Made by a program: the position numbers and the translations under genes. 64,000 bases of DNA from Parus major. Taxonomy: Eukaryota; Chordata; Aves; Passeriformes; Paridae. The notes below the pieces were generated by a model. That model made no database searches. It was not told the origin of the DNA and worked only from the letters and a program-made list of their open reading frames with translations. Each line of letters opens with the position of its first letter. Position 1 is the stretch's first letter. The stretch is from NCBI RefSeq assembly GCF_001522545.3, contig NC_031768.1:87356431-87420430 (forward strand), read 5' to 3'. Positions 47,601-59,299 of this stretch are shown here, one piece after another.

Positions 47601-48710
47601 TGTGTGCGGCTGCAGAGAGGATCCGGGGTCAGGCACATAAGAGCTCACCGGGGAAGGGCAGGCACGTTGCCGTGCCCAGCCAAGGGAAGGGGTGGGCAGC
47701 GTGAAGGGCAGCCGTGCCACCACCGGGCTGGTGCTGGAGGGTGCTGAGCTTCCAGGGCAGAAATCCGGCTGAGAGGACCTGACCTCACCCCGTGCTTTTG
47801 TTGCTCAGCCGTGGGAGGTGGGAGAGAAAAAGGAGGAATAGGGAAGAAAGGGAAGTATGGGACAGTGCAGAGGACATTAAGACAAGGCGTGTGGGAAGGT
47901 AATTTCGTGTTAGCTAAGAGAAAAGTAAATACTAAATATTTGATAGGCATATTTTTTCTCTTAAATTCTTTAGTGAGGCTGGACTTTTTCTCGCTGATTC
48001 ACTCTTTCTCAGTCGTCTTGGTTTACCATTCCCGTGCTTCCCCTCTCGCTCCCTCGCTCTGGCACACAATGAAGAGGCTCTTTTTTAATAAATGGATTAC
48101 ACACTCCACACTATAAATAAACACAGGAATTAAGACTCCAACTTGTTCCAGTGATAAGCAAACAAAGATGCTGAATTCCACTCTCGGCCCTCAGACAGGA
48201 GAGTCCCTGGGGAAGCTGCGCATGTGCCCGGGCACGTGTGCTCGAGAGATTGCTCCTTGCTTTTGTGAGCATATGCTAACGCACGTGTTTCGGGGTGGAT
48301 TTGGCATGAGGCGGGGGATGACGATGCACCTCCATGCATGGAGGGCAAGGGAGCAGGAGAGGGTGCACATGTGTGTGCATGGACTCCCCTTATCCTGCCT
48401 GACGGGGCTGGGAGCTCACCTGGGGTGGCAAACGCCACCTGCAAGGAGAGAACCGTCACCACTGTGTGAGGGGACACTGACACCCCTCCCTTTTGGTTGC
48501 CAGTGAAGAAGATGAGACAAGATCCTGACTGAGCGAAGACACTGTTGCATCTGAGATGGAACCCAGTGCCTGGTAGGTTCACAGCTTCCCACACTGGCAG
48601 GTGAGGCGGGAAGAAAACAGGAGTGTGGGTGGTGGCTGCTCCCGGCAGCTTGGCCTTTCAACGGGAGAAATGTTTAGATCAGGCTCTCTTCTTCTCCCCC
48701 CCACCCCACA
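44610..48710. other. Presumed PIANP first intron, right part
   Basis: No further exon is recognised. A T-run at about 47579-47590 is followed by a short GT repeat. The sequence is moderately GC-rich, and frames on both strands resemble nothing known. Confidence 0.45.
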
Positions 48711-48715
48711 GCAGG

Positions 48716-50162
48716 ATGCCTCCACTCCTCTCCCGCATCCACTCCCTGCAGCTGTGGCATCTCCTCCTCGTCGTCCTGGCCGTCCCTCCTCCTGCCACAT
48801 GGTCTCTTCGCTCTCGGGGCCCAGCAGCCCCTCGGCCTCTTTGCACCCGCCGGAACCCCTCGGCCCCACGCTCCATTTGCATCTGGGAAAGGACCTCGCA
48901 GCCGGAGCGGGATTCCCGCTCGGATTCCCGCTCGGATTCCCGCTCGGGCCTGCCGCGCCAGCGTGGCCTGCCCGCGCGAGGAGCAGAACTGCGGCACGTG
49001 GTGCGGCTGAGGCGCCAGGCCGCGGGGGCCCGGCCCGCCACCCCCTCCGGATTCGAGGATGGCATGCCCTCCTCCCAGTACCCCTGGGCCATCGTGTGGG
49101 GTCCCACGGTGTCGGATGAGGATGGAGGGGACACAAACTCGGCCAACCCAGGCTTCCCACCGCTGGGATACACCTTTGTCTCGCCGCACGGCATGGCGAC
49201 GGCACAGCCCAACTCCCACTCGCTCCTGCACAACGCAGGGCTCAACCTGCGCGAGACCCCAGCCACCCTCCGGCCCTTCTTGTTCGGGCCCCGGGGAGAA
49301 GGTAAATCTGCCCCTTGCTTCTTTCAGCCCTGGTCCCCTGCAGGAGCAGCTGCTTCTGCAAAAGTCGTCAGGAACCTCCCCTTTCCCTGCTGCTCGCTGG
49401 GGACCGGAGGGAGTGACCATCACAACCCCCACTCCTTTGTCTCGCAGGTGTGGATCCCCAGCTGTACGTCACCATCACCATCTCCATAATCATTGTCCTG
49501 GTTGCCACTGGAATCATATTCAAGTTCTGGTGAGTGGGGTATGGGCCAATGGAGGCTCTCACTCCATTGGGCCAGTGTCTACAGGAGGACTGTGGGCTTG
49601 GGATCCATTTGTCCCAGGGGTGCAGATCCGGTGCTGCAATCCCTTGCAAGGTTTGGCACTCGGCCACACTGGGCTCTAATGCTGAGTGTAGCAGGGTCCA
49701 TCCCACAAACCTCTCTGTCATCAAAGGGTCATCTCTTTTCTCACACCTTGCTCTCTCCACAGCTGGGACCGAAATCAGAAACGCCGGCGTCACTCGGGGC
49801 AGCAGAGCAGTGGGAGGCAGCAAGAGAGCCAGCAGCCCCTCACAGACCTCTCCCCCACCACCGTCAGCATCCTGGGGCCCTATGGAGACCCCCTGACCCC
49901 CACACCTGAGGCAGAGGAGTCCAGGCAAGGCCAGGAGGGTGCAGAGAAGCTGGGTGGCCACGGGAAGAATGCAGCCTTCCAGCTCAACCGGTGAGTGGCC
50001 AGTGAGCTGGGGCAGGAGGGTCTGGCAGGGGACACAGGGACAGGCACAGTGAGGCAGGGTAAAGGTGACATTGGCTAGCAGGAGTCAGGGTTTGGGGCAG
50101 TGTAAGCACTAATTAATTTCCAATTCCCTCTTTCCCCCAGAATCCCACTGGTGAACCTGTGA
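48716..50162 (+). CDS. PIANP: PILR-alpha-associated neural protein, four coding exons
   Basis: Coding exons are 48716-49301, 49448-49529, 49763-49990 and 50141-50162. They total 918 nt for 305 residues (human about 276). Introns are GT-AG and phases fit. Residues 1-29 form a signal peptide with the core LWHLLLVVLAV. A low-complexity extracellular part holds three DSRS repeats (66-77) and a furin-type site RLRR (97-100). The conserved domain has SSQYPWAIVWGPTVSDEDGG, then SANPGFPPLGY and PATLRPFLFGPRGEG. The transmembrane helix is about residues 201-220 (LYVTITISIIIVLVATGIIF), followed by a cytoplasmic tail with SQQPLTDLSP and the ending AFQLNRIPLVNL. It is a type I neural membrane protein reported as a sialoglycan-bearing ligand of the immune receptor PILR-alpha and as a GABA-B receptor partner. 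I chose the ATG at 48716 because it follows the acceptor (CCCACAG) by four bases and begins the signal peptide; the N-terminal half is poorly conserved. Confidence 0.95.
48911..48946 (+). repeat. PIANP: 12-bp in-frame repeat (DSRS x3) in PIANP
   Basis: Three perfect copies of GATTCCCGCTCG encode Asp-Ser-Arg-Ser in tandem, at residues 66-77. All copies are identical at the DNA level, which points to recent tandem duplication. The unit length keeps the frame. Confidence 0.95.
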
Positions 50163-52121
50163 AGCTCCCAGGAGAGGCTGAGCTGGCTCCCCCACCCTCC
50201 TGTCACAGCTGGCGAGTGCGGACTCTCGCCACCTCTGCTACCCCAGGAAAAAAACAACCTCCTTGTGCCACGGCCCACCACCACCACCATTATTAACTAA
50301 CCGCACCGGGATGTGCCTGGGCAAATGGACGAGCTGGGCCTCCTCAGCCTCCTGCTGGGGGAAGGTTGGGGACCCGCCCTGCCCACGCAGGACAGGGTGA
50401 CCAGAGAGCAGGATGGTGGGAGGGAACCACAGCTGGTGGTGGTGTGACATCTTGACCTCCCCAGCCCCTCTTCTAGCATATGTGCACAGACACACTTGGA
50501 TCTCCATGACTCTCTCACCAGTGCATGCCTGACATTGGGGGTAGGCAAGGTGGAAAGGCATACCCCTGTCCCCGTGGGCCCTCACCCTCCGTGTGTCCCT
50601 TCCCATGTTGTGTGCTTTGCAGTGAACGTCTGGAGTTCAGTGGCTGCAGGATTGCCCGCCAGGTGACTTGGATGGTGGCAACTTTGTTCCTGAGACCTGA
50701 GAGTCCCAAGGGTGGGTGAAGCTTGGGCAGAAGAGGCTCACTGAGCACCTGGGCCCTCTCAACAACCCATTTCCTTGAAGGAAACATTATCTTCCCCCTA
50801 GACAGAAGATATTCACATCTTTCCAGTTTCTTTCTGCCTAACATTCCTTTCGGTTTTTTCTCTTCAGCTTGTATTTTTCTTCCTCTCTCCGTCCACAGTT
50901 TTTTCCCCTCAGTTCCCACCCCCATGCCACTTCTCCTGCCAGTTAAAGTTGGAAAAGATTCCTCTAGCTTTCCAAATGTTTTGATATGTTGAAAGCCTCC
51001 TTGCTGTCCCTTTCCACCCCTTCAGCCTCCTTCAGCAAGGTTTTTCTGAATAACACCAGTCTATGAATAATATGAGTAACACCTTTCCAGAGGTGAAGCC
51101 CTCTGCTCACCGTGTTATTTAGCAAGTGTCCTGTACACAGCTAAAGCGTGGAATGCAGACATTGCTGGGCCTGAGGAACTTGAATTTTTCTGAGCTCTGA
51201 AAGAGATTTGCTTTCAGATACTCCTGGCACAGGCAACGAGGCAGCAGACAGGACTCTGCGCTTGGGATGACCAGGAGCAATTTAGAGTTGATCTTGGCAA
51301 CATTGAAAGGGTTGCCACGTCCTGCTGGTAGGTCTCTCCTGGATTGCAAGGTGACTGGAAGCCCACAAGGCGGTGCTCACCAAGGGCATGAGAGAGAGGT
51401 GTCTGGGCTCCCAGGTGAAGCTTAATTCAGTTCCCCAGCTGGTCAGAAACTGAAAGCAATGGCACAGGTATCTGTCCAGATTGGTTGCCTGTGCACGTCC
51501 TTTGGAGCTGTGGTGGTCTATGGGGCTGGCAGCCACACTGTCACTTCCCTGTGTGAGCAAGATCCGTGCATCTCCACCTCTTCAGAGGCATGGACCCATG
51601 GGTATCACTTTGAGGACATGTGAGATGGCAAATTTCATCTTAATGACAATAGTTCCTCTTAGCTTTTATGGACACCTTCAAATTAATTAAAACCCCACAC
51701 TGACAACCGCTGAGGTGAAAAGATGCACATTTAGATCAGGTTTCCCCTACAGTGTACAAACACCTTCTGGGTGTCAGCTGCTGGGCTGATGTGGCCAGAG
51801 GCAGGAATATCACCCACAATTTGAAAGCCCTAATTCACCATACAAGGTCTCTAACAAAAGTCATCTTGGAGAGAGAGAAGTGGCCTTTCATCCTTTATCT
51901 CTGCATTAAAAGCCTGTTCTTTATAGGACAAAGCACAGGGAATTTCATAAGACGCCTGGTTCTGCCTGTTTACCCAGCTGAACCATTAGGTGTTCTCAGG
52001 TCCCTTCTGACTCACTGTGAAGGGCATTTAAATGAGAGTGTAAATTACAATAAGCTTCCCAAAAACAGTAGAGATTTGGAGAAAATGACAGGTCAAATAA
52101 AATTACTGGCTTATTAAAAGC

Positions 52122-52190
52122 ACAGAGTGGCTGAAAGATGTAGGTGGAAAAGGACTCTGGAGATCTCTAGTCTAAGCACAGGTTGAGTCT
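52122..52190 (-). mobile_element. CR1 3'-end fragment
   Basis: The words CACAGAGTGGCTGAAAGATG and GGAGATCTCTAGTCTAAGCA are the diverged reverse complement of a CR1 3' end ('CATAGAATGGCTGAGGTTGG ... GGAGATCATCTAGTCCAA'). Confidence 0.65.
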
Positions 52191-54059
52191 GTGCTTACAG
52201 CAGGGGATATTAGTGCTTTACCGTAGATCGATCTGTTACTGAGCCTGTTCCTATTTAGGATCCATGCAAGACTTTGGTGGACATTTAAGCTGCAGATGGA
52301 CAGGGAAGGACCAGGTGGCGGTTCCTGCTTGCTGCCCCATTCATTGCTGCCCCTGTTCCCCCTCTCCCTGGCACCTCCCTGCTGGGGAAGGACATCTGCA
52401 GGAGGCTGCACTGATGATTGCTGGCAATTTACAATACCTTGAATTGGCTGAAGTAATCTTCCAGACCAGATTAATTAGATTGTTCTTTGATCAACAGCGT
52501 TTGTTGAAACAAGGCCAGAGTTTAGACTCTTCTACTTCAAGGGCTGTCTTTGGACTTCCTCTTTCCACATGCTGCATGGAGAGAAGGTTTGTAAGAAAGT
52601 GGCAGGGGTCCAGAGGAAGCATAGTGAAAATATTTTCTAGCACTTGATGTGGGGAAGCCCTGTGCTCTCCTGGGAAGGCTTTTGTAAATTCGGCAAACAA
52701 AACAGATTTTGGTTTAGGGATTTTCCTCCCCCTTTTACATGTCTCTGGTTTTGGTAAAAGTATCTCTGGGGAGTCAAACCTTTCATGGATACTGTGGAAA
52801 GGGGAAAGCTGGTGAAGCTGTGTAGAAAAAACTTACAACAACAGAGGCTTGGGTATAATGAATATCTTTTCTAAGAACAATTTTCCTAGCCAAATACATT
52901 TTTATGATAGTCATTCAATCTCTCACACAAAACAGGTTAGATACAGGGAAACAACTTCATTGTCCTGCCCAAACATTCATTGCTGTGCTTTGTCCCTGGA
53001 ACAAAACACTCAGAACACATGTGGACACACAAGCTTCTTCCAGTCAATAAATAAATCTCACTGGATCTGTTTTCTCCATGACTGGAGCCTTATAAACCAT
53101 CTTCCCCTACACAGACCGGAGTCAGAGCATGCCTGAGGTCTCTACCCTGGCCCAGGGTAATACTTTGTAGCATGTGCACTTGGTTGGGTTGACAGAATTG
53201 AGTACCAAGCCAGGGCAGAGGACAGCACCTTATTAGTCACAGCCCATCAGGTTTCCCTGTCTTCTAGGTGAATGGAGGTGAAAGATTTTTTCTTCTTTCC
53301 ATTAGAAATGGAAAGGCTTTTTCTTTCCATGAGAGAGAAGAGTGTGCAGGGAAACCAACTGGAAGTGCTCATAATCTTGGTTTAATTCTGCCCAACATCT
53401 CTACGCTATTTAAAGGGACCATCTAGGTGGGCCGAGTGAGATGAAGTAACTGTGTCTCTGCTGAGCTCCTGGAGAGCCCTGGCTTTTTGAACACAGGGGT
53501 GGTCTCTCTGTGAGCACAGTGGAAGGGAGGGAAGTTCCTGCTTTGAAGTAGCAACTGGAGTCTCCTCTTTACCCAAAAGAGTGGTATGACCACAAGGCTA
53601 AATCCTGCTTGGGCTTTGCCATCTGGTTGGTTGCAACTGGTGGGCAGCAAGCAGACTTCTGGTGTGTGCTTCCACACCTCTCCTCCAGTCCAGTTTCCTG
53701 GGACTCACATCCAGCATCCCAAAATTCAGAGAGGGCTATCTACCTCTTCCTCAACGGCACCCAAGTGCCCTTGCAAATCTGGTCCCTTCATTTCTCACTC
53801 CAGTTCCCAATGAAGAAAAATATTCGGAAAGGAGTGGTTCGTTCATTCCCTGCAAGTTCTCAAACAGGACCACCTTGAGACTGTTCTGAATTAAACTGTG
53901 GTTTTGTTTTTTCACTCTGACAAACCACATCTGTGGCACAGCCTTGGAGCTGAGACCTGCAGCACAAAAATCCTGAGTCAAACTCCAGCTCCCCAGCTGC
54001 GTCCCTGCTAACGTCCCACTGTAGTCCTGGCCCTACCCTGGCAGGACCATAGAGAGAGG

Positions 54060-54312
54060 CCCCTTCCTTCACCAACTGCTGGCTCTCTACTCCTCTTTTC
54101 CTGTTGTTTTCCCTCTCCCACTGTTTTCCCTCTTCCCACTCTTGTCCTGTACCATGGTCTCCCTCCTGGTTCTCTCTCCCCTCCTATTGTTTCGCTCTCC
54201 CTACTCCTCTCTTGCTCTCCCTTTGCCACTCAGTCTCGTTCTGCCGCGGCTTCCATCCTCCCCTCCAGCCTCCCTCCTGCTCCTCTGCTCAGTCTCGCTC
54301 TTCCCCCTCCCC
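54060..54312 (+). repeat. Pyrimidine-rich tract
   Basis: About 250 bases are overwhelmingly C and T, with short imperfect iterations of CTCTCCCT-type words. It ends 100 bases before a good poly(A) signal. Confidence 0.75.
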
Positions 54313-54407
54313 TGCCCTTGTGCGCTGTGATATATATTTTTGTAGGATTTCTCTTCTCCTTGTGGTGAAATATTCAAATCTTGTGGGATGTTAGTTTCAA
54401 CATTTTT

Positions 54408-54413
54408 AAATAA
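54408..54413 (+). terminator. Candidate poly(A) signal AATAAA
   Basis: The hexamer sits in TTTTTAAATAAAACTTTGC, with a T-rich upstream element and GT/TG-bearing sequence (TTCTGTGGAAGGTGTC) 30-50 bases downstream. It may be the distal end of PIANP or of an unseen transcript. Confidence 0.4.
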
Positions 54414-54439
54414 AACTTTGCAAAATATTGAAAGCAGAC

Positions 54440-55260
54440 CTCTTGCTTCTGTGGAAGGTGTCACACTGGAAAAGTCAGGGTGGGATGAGAGGGACTGCAC
54501 CCTGGGCAGACCCCTTTGGGATGGGGGCTCAGACTGTTGGCATCCCACATTCTCCTTTTGGGAGCAGAGGGGGCAATTTGGCCCCGTGTCCATCTTACCT
54601 TGGTCTCTGCCAACCAAAGGGACCCTTTGACCACCCTCACGCATTTCCATGGGAGGTGGCTCCTGGTGGAGGAGAAGCCCTTCTTCATCCACTTCCCCAG
54701 CCAAAGCTGCTGTCCTGCCTCTGGAGCTGCTGCCTGCCAGGCACGCCTGTCACTCTGGGGGCCAGCCTGTCCTGGAGAGGTGACAGGAGCCGAGGGGAAG
54801 GGAGGGACATGGAGCGCTGCAGGCGCAGAAGCCTCCCTCACTTTGTTCCCCGCGGCTGCCTCCGCAATTTCTATTTACAGCCCTGCTGCCTCCCCTCCTG
54901 GCCACAGTGCTGCTGCTGTTGCTGGTTTCCAGGGCTGCTCTGTAATTAAGCATCCTTGTCTCCTGCAACTCCTCCACTTCACAAGCCCAGCGGCAATCGG
55001 GGCTGGGGGTGCACCAGGCTTGATGGCCACTCCAGAGGGCTGCTCCCTGGCAATGGTCGGAAGACTGCTGGGGATGGGGATGATTCCCAGCCCCTACTCC
55101 CTCTGCCCTGAATCCTTTGGGTATTGGAGCTGTCCCTGATCCTCTGCTTTGTTGGAGGAAGGAGCAGGCTTTGCAGACCAGACCTGACTTCAGACTCTGG
55201 GGTTTTTGCCCATGGGAAGGACCCTTCCTGCTGCAGGGCCAGGCCCCTCCACATGGCACC
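54440..55260. other. Intergenic, nothing recognised
   Basis: GC-moderate sequence with frames on both strands; none is recognised. Confidence 0.45.
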
Positions 55261-55350
55261 CTGTGCCCTGGACAGGATCTCTGTGGGCTGAGGTGCCCTG
55301 GACAGGATCTCTTTGGGCTGAGGTGCCCTGGGCAGGATTGCTGTGGGTTG
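55261..55350 (+). repeat. 30-bp tandem repeat, 3 copies
   Basis: Three adjacent 30-base units begin at 55261, 55291 and 55321, each holding the core GCCCTGGACAGGATCTCT or a close variant. The first two differ by only a few bases and the third is more diverged. Confidence 0.9.
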
Positions 55351-55359
55351 GTGGTGGCC

Positions 55360-58300
55360 CCGGGCCCATCAGAGAGCAGACACACTCCTGTGGTGGCTGT
55401 CCCGGGGTACAGACACACAAAAGGCTGAACAGCACCTCTTCTGCCCCTGTGCTGAGTGTGAGAGGGCAGAGACTTTCAGCCCTGTTGCTTTAGGTGGAAG
55501 ATCATCTCCAGTCAACAGCTTTGGGGCCGGGCAAGCCAGAGAGACTTGACAGAGGTGGCAATAGACTCTCATTTTGCTGAAATTACACTCATGTACTCAT
55601 TGGTGCGGTGAGATGTTTTGCACAAACCTCATCTGCTTCCAGCCAGAGCTTCAGCCCTTCCTGCTGACTTCTCTGTCATCAGATGCTTTTCCTCTGGTGC
55701 CCTCTCTGCACAGGCTGGGGCTGCAGACACTCAGCCAAACATACCCTTTTTCACCAGGACTCACTCACTCTGACTCACAGGAGAAGCTCCACAAGCTACC
55801 CCTCATTCTTGTGGCTTCCTGAAACACTGACTCCCTGGTCTAGTTCCCTCCCCTCTCATCACCACTCCCCACTACATCACTTTTACCCCCCTGCCCATGT
55901 TGACTTCACACCCTTCCAGTCTGGTCCCAGCCCTGTCTCCTTTTCCAGCATCTCCATTCCTTTCCAGTTTACAGCCTTGCCTCCTTCCATAGCATCTCCC
56001 CCACATCCTGTTCTCCAGCAGGGAGCCAGCACAGGGAGTTGCATTCTGAACGAGGACAGCAGAGATGGGAGGAATGAATGCAATCATTTAAATCAAAGAA
56101 GAATATACAAAACCTGCACAATGACTTCAAGACACATAAAAATCACCCTAACGAGTGGTCAAAAAACAAGCATGAGGTGTTGCTGACCTCTGTGATAACC
56201 TGGGAAAGAAAGTAGTTCAGAAAAACATTTTGAAAACATCTCCAAAATCTGGGATTCCCTCCAACTGAATGCCTTCTATAACCTGCTATAAATTATCCCA
56301 TTACGGGAAAAAAATCAGGCAACTATCAGCTGGAAGAGTCTGGATTGCAGGCATGTGGCAGCAACCAACAACGCTTGCTTACCTCCCCTGCTCAGGGACC
56401 TTCTCCAGAGCTGGAAGTTAGGACTTCATGTGCTCTGGCTCTGCCCTCATCCCCAGGCCTGTGCTGCTGGATATCATTCCTTTGTGCTCCTTTGCAGCGC
56501 GCCTCGCGAGAGAGCCATCCCGGCACTGTGGGCACGAGGGGAGTGGTGGGAAAGCACCTGTGGAGCTGTGGGCATCCCTTTGCTCCTCCAGGAGGGTGTG
56601 GAGCGGGCATGGCAGCACGGAAAAGCTGTGCTAACTCAAATGTGGAGCCTTTGTGCAGGGGGACTCGAGAGCTTCAATCACAGGTAGCTCTGCACTCTAC
56701 TAAAGGGACCTGGCTCTGTGGATGGCCATTTAATTAGGAGAAATGCACAACTTGAAACTGCCATAAAGAGTCGCCCTGAAACAAGCAACCTCTCATTTCA
56801 GCATCATGTAAAAGAGTTGAGTAGTTCCCTTGGTTCATTCCTGCTTTGATCCTTAGAGGCAGAATTGAATCTTTATTGAGGGCTGCTGTGTCTCCGAGTG
56901 CACATTGCACTCAGTGAATAATAGGCCATTCAGTGACGCATTCCACATTGATCCAAAGCCCAGCTTTCTCTGGGAGTGACCAGAATACAAGCAAAACCAT
57001 CTTCAGCCTCAGATCAATCCTCACAAGGGATATGGCAGGGAAGCAAATGCCAGTCTCTGCTCCAGGGCCCTGTCCTGCCTCTCTGTGGCTTCTAGTTAGC
57101 GCTCCAGTGGCAGGAGAGCAGACGCTCTAGGGCAGCCAGTCTCGTTTGAAGCTCAGACTTTGTCGACAGCTGGACATACCACAAGGGTTGAACAAGCAAG
57201 CAAACAAACAAGCCTGGGGTGACTTGTTTTCTATCAGAGGAACATGGTGTGGTGCCTACAGCATGCGCTGGTCAAATCTGAGTTACAGCCTGGCCTGGCT
57301 AGGGAGCCAGTTGGTTTCCTTGTTAGTTTGCCTATGAAAGGATGCACCAGAATCACAGGCATCGTGATTCTCTCAGGTGCTCTCTAAGCCTTGGTAAAGG
57401 CTTGCAGAAGCTTTCTGAGCTCTTCTCAAACCAAAGGGCAGTCAGTGGTGGGTGTCTCTGCTGTACCAGGGGGGACAATCTAGCCAGGTTAAGACACAGT
57501 TTTGCCTGAATTAGTTCATTCACCAAAACATGAATGAAGTGGTTAAATACACCTACAGTGGAGGTTTGTGCCCATCTTATTATGTTGATTCAGACACATT
57601 TGGCAATACCAGGATGAGTTATCTAAGCCTGAAGTGGTTTCTCTCCCATGCTTTTTCTGCTTTGCCAACTCTTTTCTTATGTGACACATTACACAAATCA
57701 CAAACATCGCACAAATGAGATCCGACGCTCTGTGTACCCTGCGTTGGCTGGATACACAGCAGGAACCCTAAGAGGTTTCCTTATAATGAGATTTCTCTTA
57801 TGCCAAGCATCAGGGCCTCCATGACAAAATTGAAGACCAAAAATATTGTCCTGAATAAATGTGGTTTTCTTGTATCTACTCACACTGGCCAGCTTACATG
57901 TAGCTCCGTATGGAGTGCAGTAATTTTCAGCGCAGGATATGGGGAAAGGACAAATTGTCCCCTTGTACCTGCAAGTTAGAGGAGGGCTGGGACAAAAGAA
58001 TAATACTGCCTCTTCCAGGGCTTTGGTGACAGTTCTTTGTTGATACCCAGGCAGTCCTGCAGAGAGAAACAAGTTGCCTAACTAAAATATAAGGAGCTGA
58101 GGCTGTCAAGCAAAGGCCTAAAGAGAAGTATGAGGGAGCAGGAATATGAAGGTGGACAGGAAAAGGCAGGGTGAGGAGAGAGTGGGCAGAACCAGAAACT
58201 GTGGTTGGGATTAAATGATGGGGCTTGGAAGGAGAAGTAGGATGAAAGGCAGGGATCAGAATAGAAATTTAGAGCTAGGGGGCATTAAAAGCATTGGGTA

Positions 58301-58360
58301 AATGAAGACAAGGTGGGTGAAGCAGGGCTCTGGGAGCTCACTGGGACCAGGATTATGTCA
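55360..58360. other. Intergenic, nothing recognised
   Basis: No gene is supported. A cysteine-containing minus-strand frame at 57698-58072 has an acceptor-like AG near its middle but resembles no known protein. Confidence 0.45.
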
Positions 58361-58362
58361 AA

Positions 58363-58453
58363 AGTGAAGCCCCAGTTTAGCCTGAGCACTTACTCAGCTC
58401 TCCTGATCCTTCCAGCTGTTTCAGGAGCAGCAGTTGAATCCTCCCCTGCCTGC
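58363..58453 (+). repeat. Diverged direct repeat, copy 1
   Basis: This 91-base segment is about 79% identical to the segment at 59433-59523, aligned without gaps. The shared core includes TCCTGATCCTTCCAG-like and TCAGGAGCAGCAG words. The two are 1070 bases apart. The family is not recognised. Confidence 0.7.
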
Positions 58454-59299
58454 CTGCCCCCTGGGGAGGAGAGGAAAGGGAAAGCACATGCTCATGGGTC
58501 ATCCCTCAGAGCTCAGCCTCATTGCTGCAGTGCTGACCCAACCCATGTGTGAGAGCTGCAGGACTGTCAAAAAATGTAGGTCAGGGGCTGAAAGTCCCTT
58601 TTGCAGGTTTAAAGGTCTCAGCCCTCTGATGTTTGCTCCAAAGGATGATACAATCCCACTTAAGGGACGTTGTTCCCTTTTCTTCCTTCCTTATCTATGT
58701 TAGTTGTCTGGCCATCATTTTCCAGGAGCTGAGAAGTGTCCACTTCATGTGACCTACAGTAGAGGCACCAAGAACTGAACCACAGGGATCGTGCTCTGAA
58801 CACTCACACCACCTAGACCACCAAAAATGAGGCTGTCAGAGTCTGCTCTTGTGCTCCCAGAGCCAGTCTTTTGGCCTCTAGCCTTTACCACTAAAGGGCA
58901 AGGACAGAACCACCTGGAACAGGTACTGGAGCAGGGCCTGGTGAGGGAAGAGTCCCTCAGACCTGGGAATGTATGCACTGGAAAGCCCAGAAAGAATGAT
59001 GTATGAAGAAAGTGCTTAGGAAAGTTGAAGCCAAGGATGCAAATGTGAAGGAAGGAGTGAGTAGAGGTATGAACAGTGAGCACCATCCTCTGCACCAGAA
59101 GGGCCTTCTGGAAAAGAAGTGCATGATAACCTGACTCCAAGATTCTATCAGGATGGTGAATGAAGGAAGAAGCTGGTGTTTCACAACTTCTGAGCTCACT
59201 TGGCATCCTGGGTGGTTGCTGCCATTTGTTTTCTTCTTTGGTGATAATTGTACGTCGTTTCTCTGCACGGTTCACTGCACAAATGATTTCACACACCCG

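Larger units (their letters stand above)
50163..54430 (+). other. PIANP: Possible long PIANP 3' untranslated region
   Basis: No reading frame continues after the PIANP stop. The most convincing mRNA end downstream is AATAAA near 54409 in a T/A-rich setting, preceded by a 250-base pyrimidine-rich tract. Earlier hexamers occur at 52096 and 53042-53049, so the real UTR may be much shorter. A CR1 scrap at 52122 lies within the span. Confidence 0.3.

Noticed and set aside
48601..49119. 172-codon plus frame over the first PIANP coding exon
   Set aside because: As a stand-alone gene it is a shadow of PIANP read one frame off and starts within the intron. It is retained only as the downstream part of a possible upstream frame (see findings).
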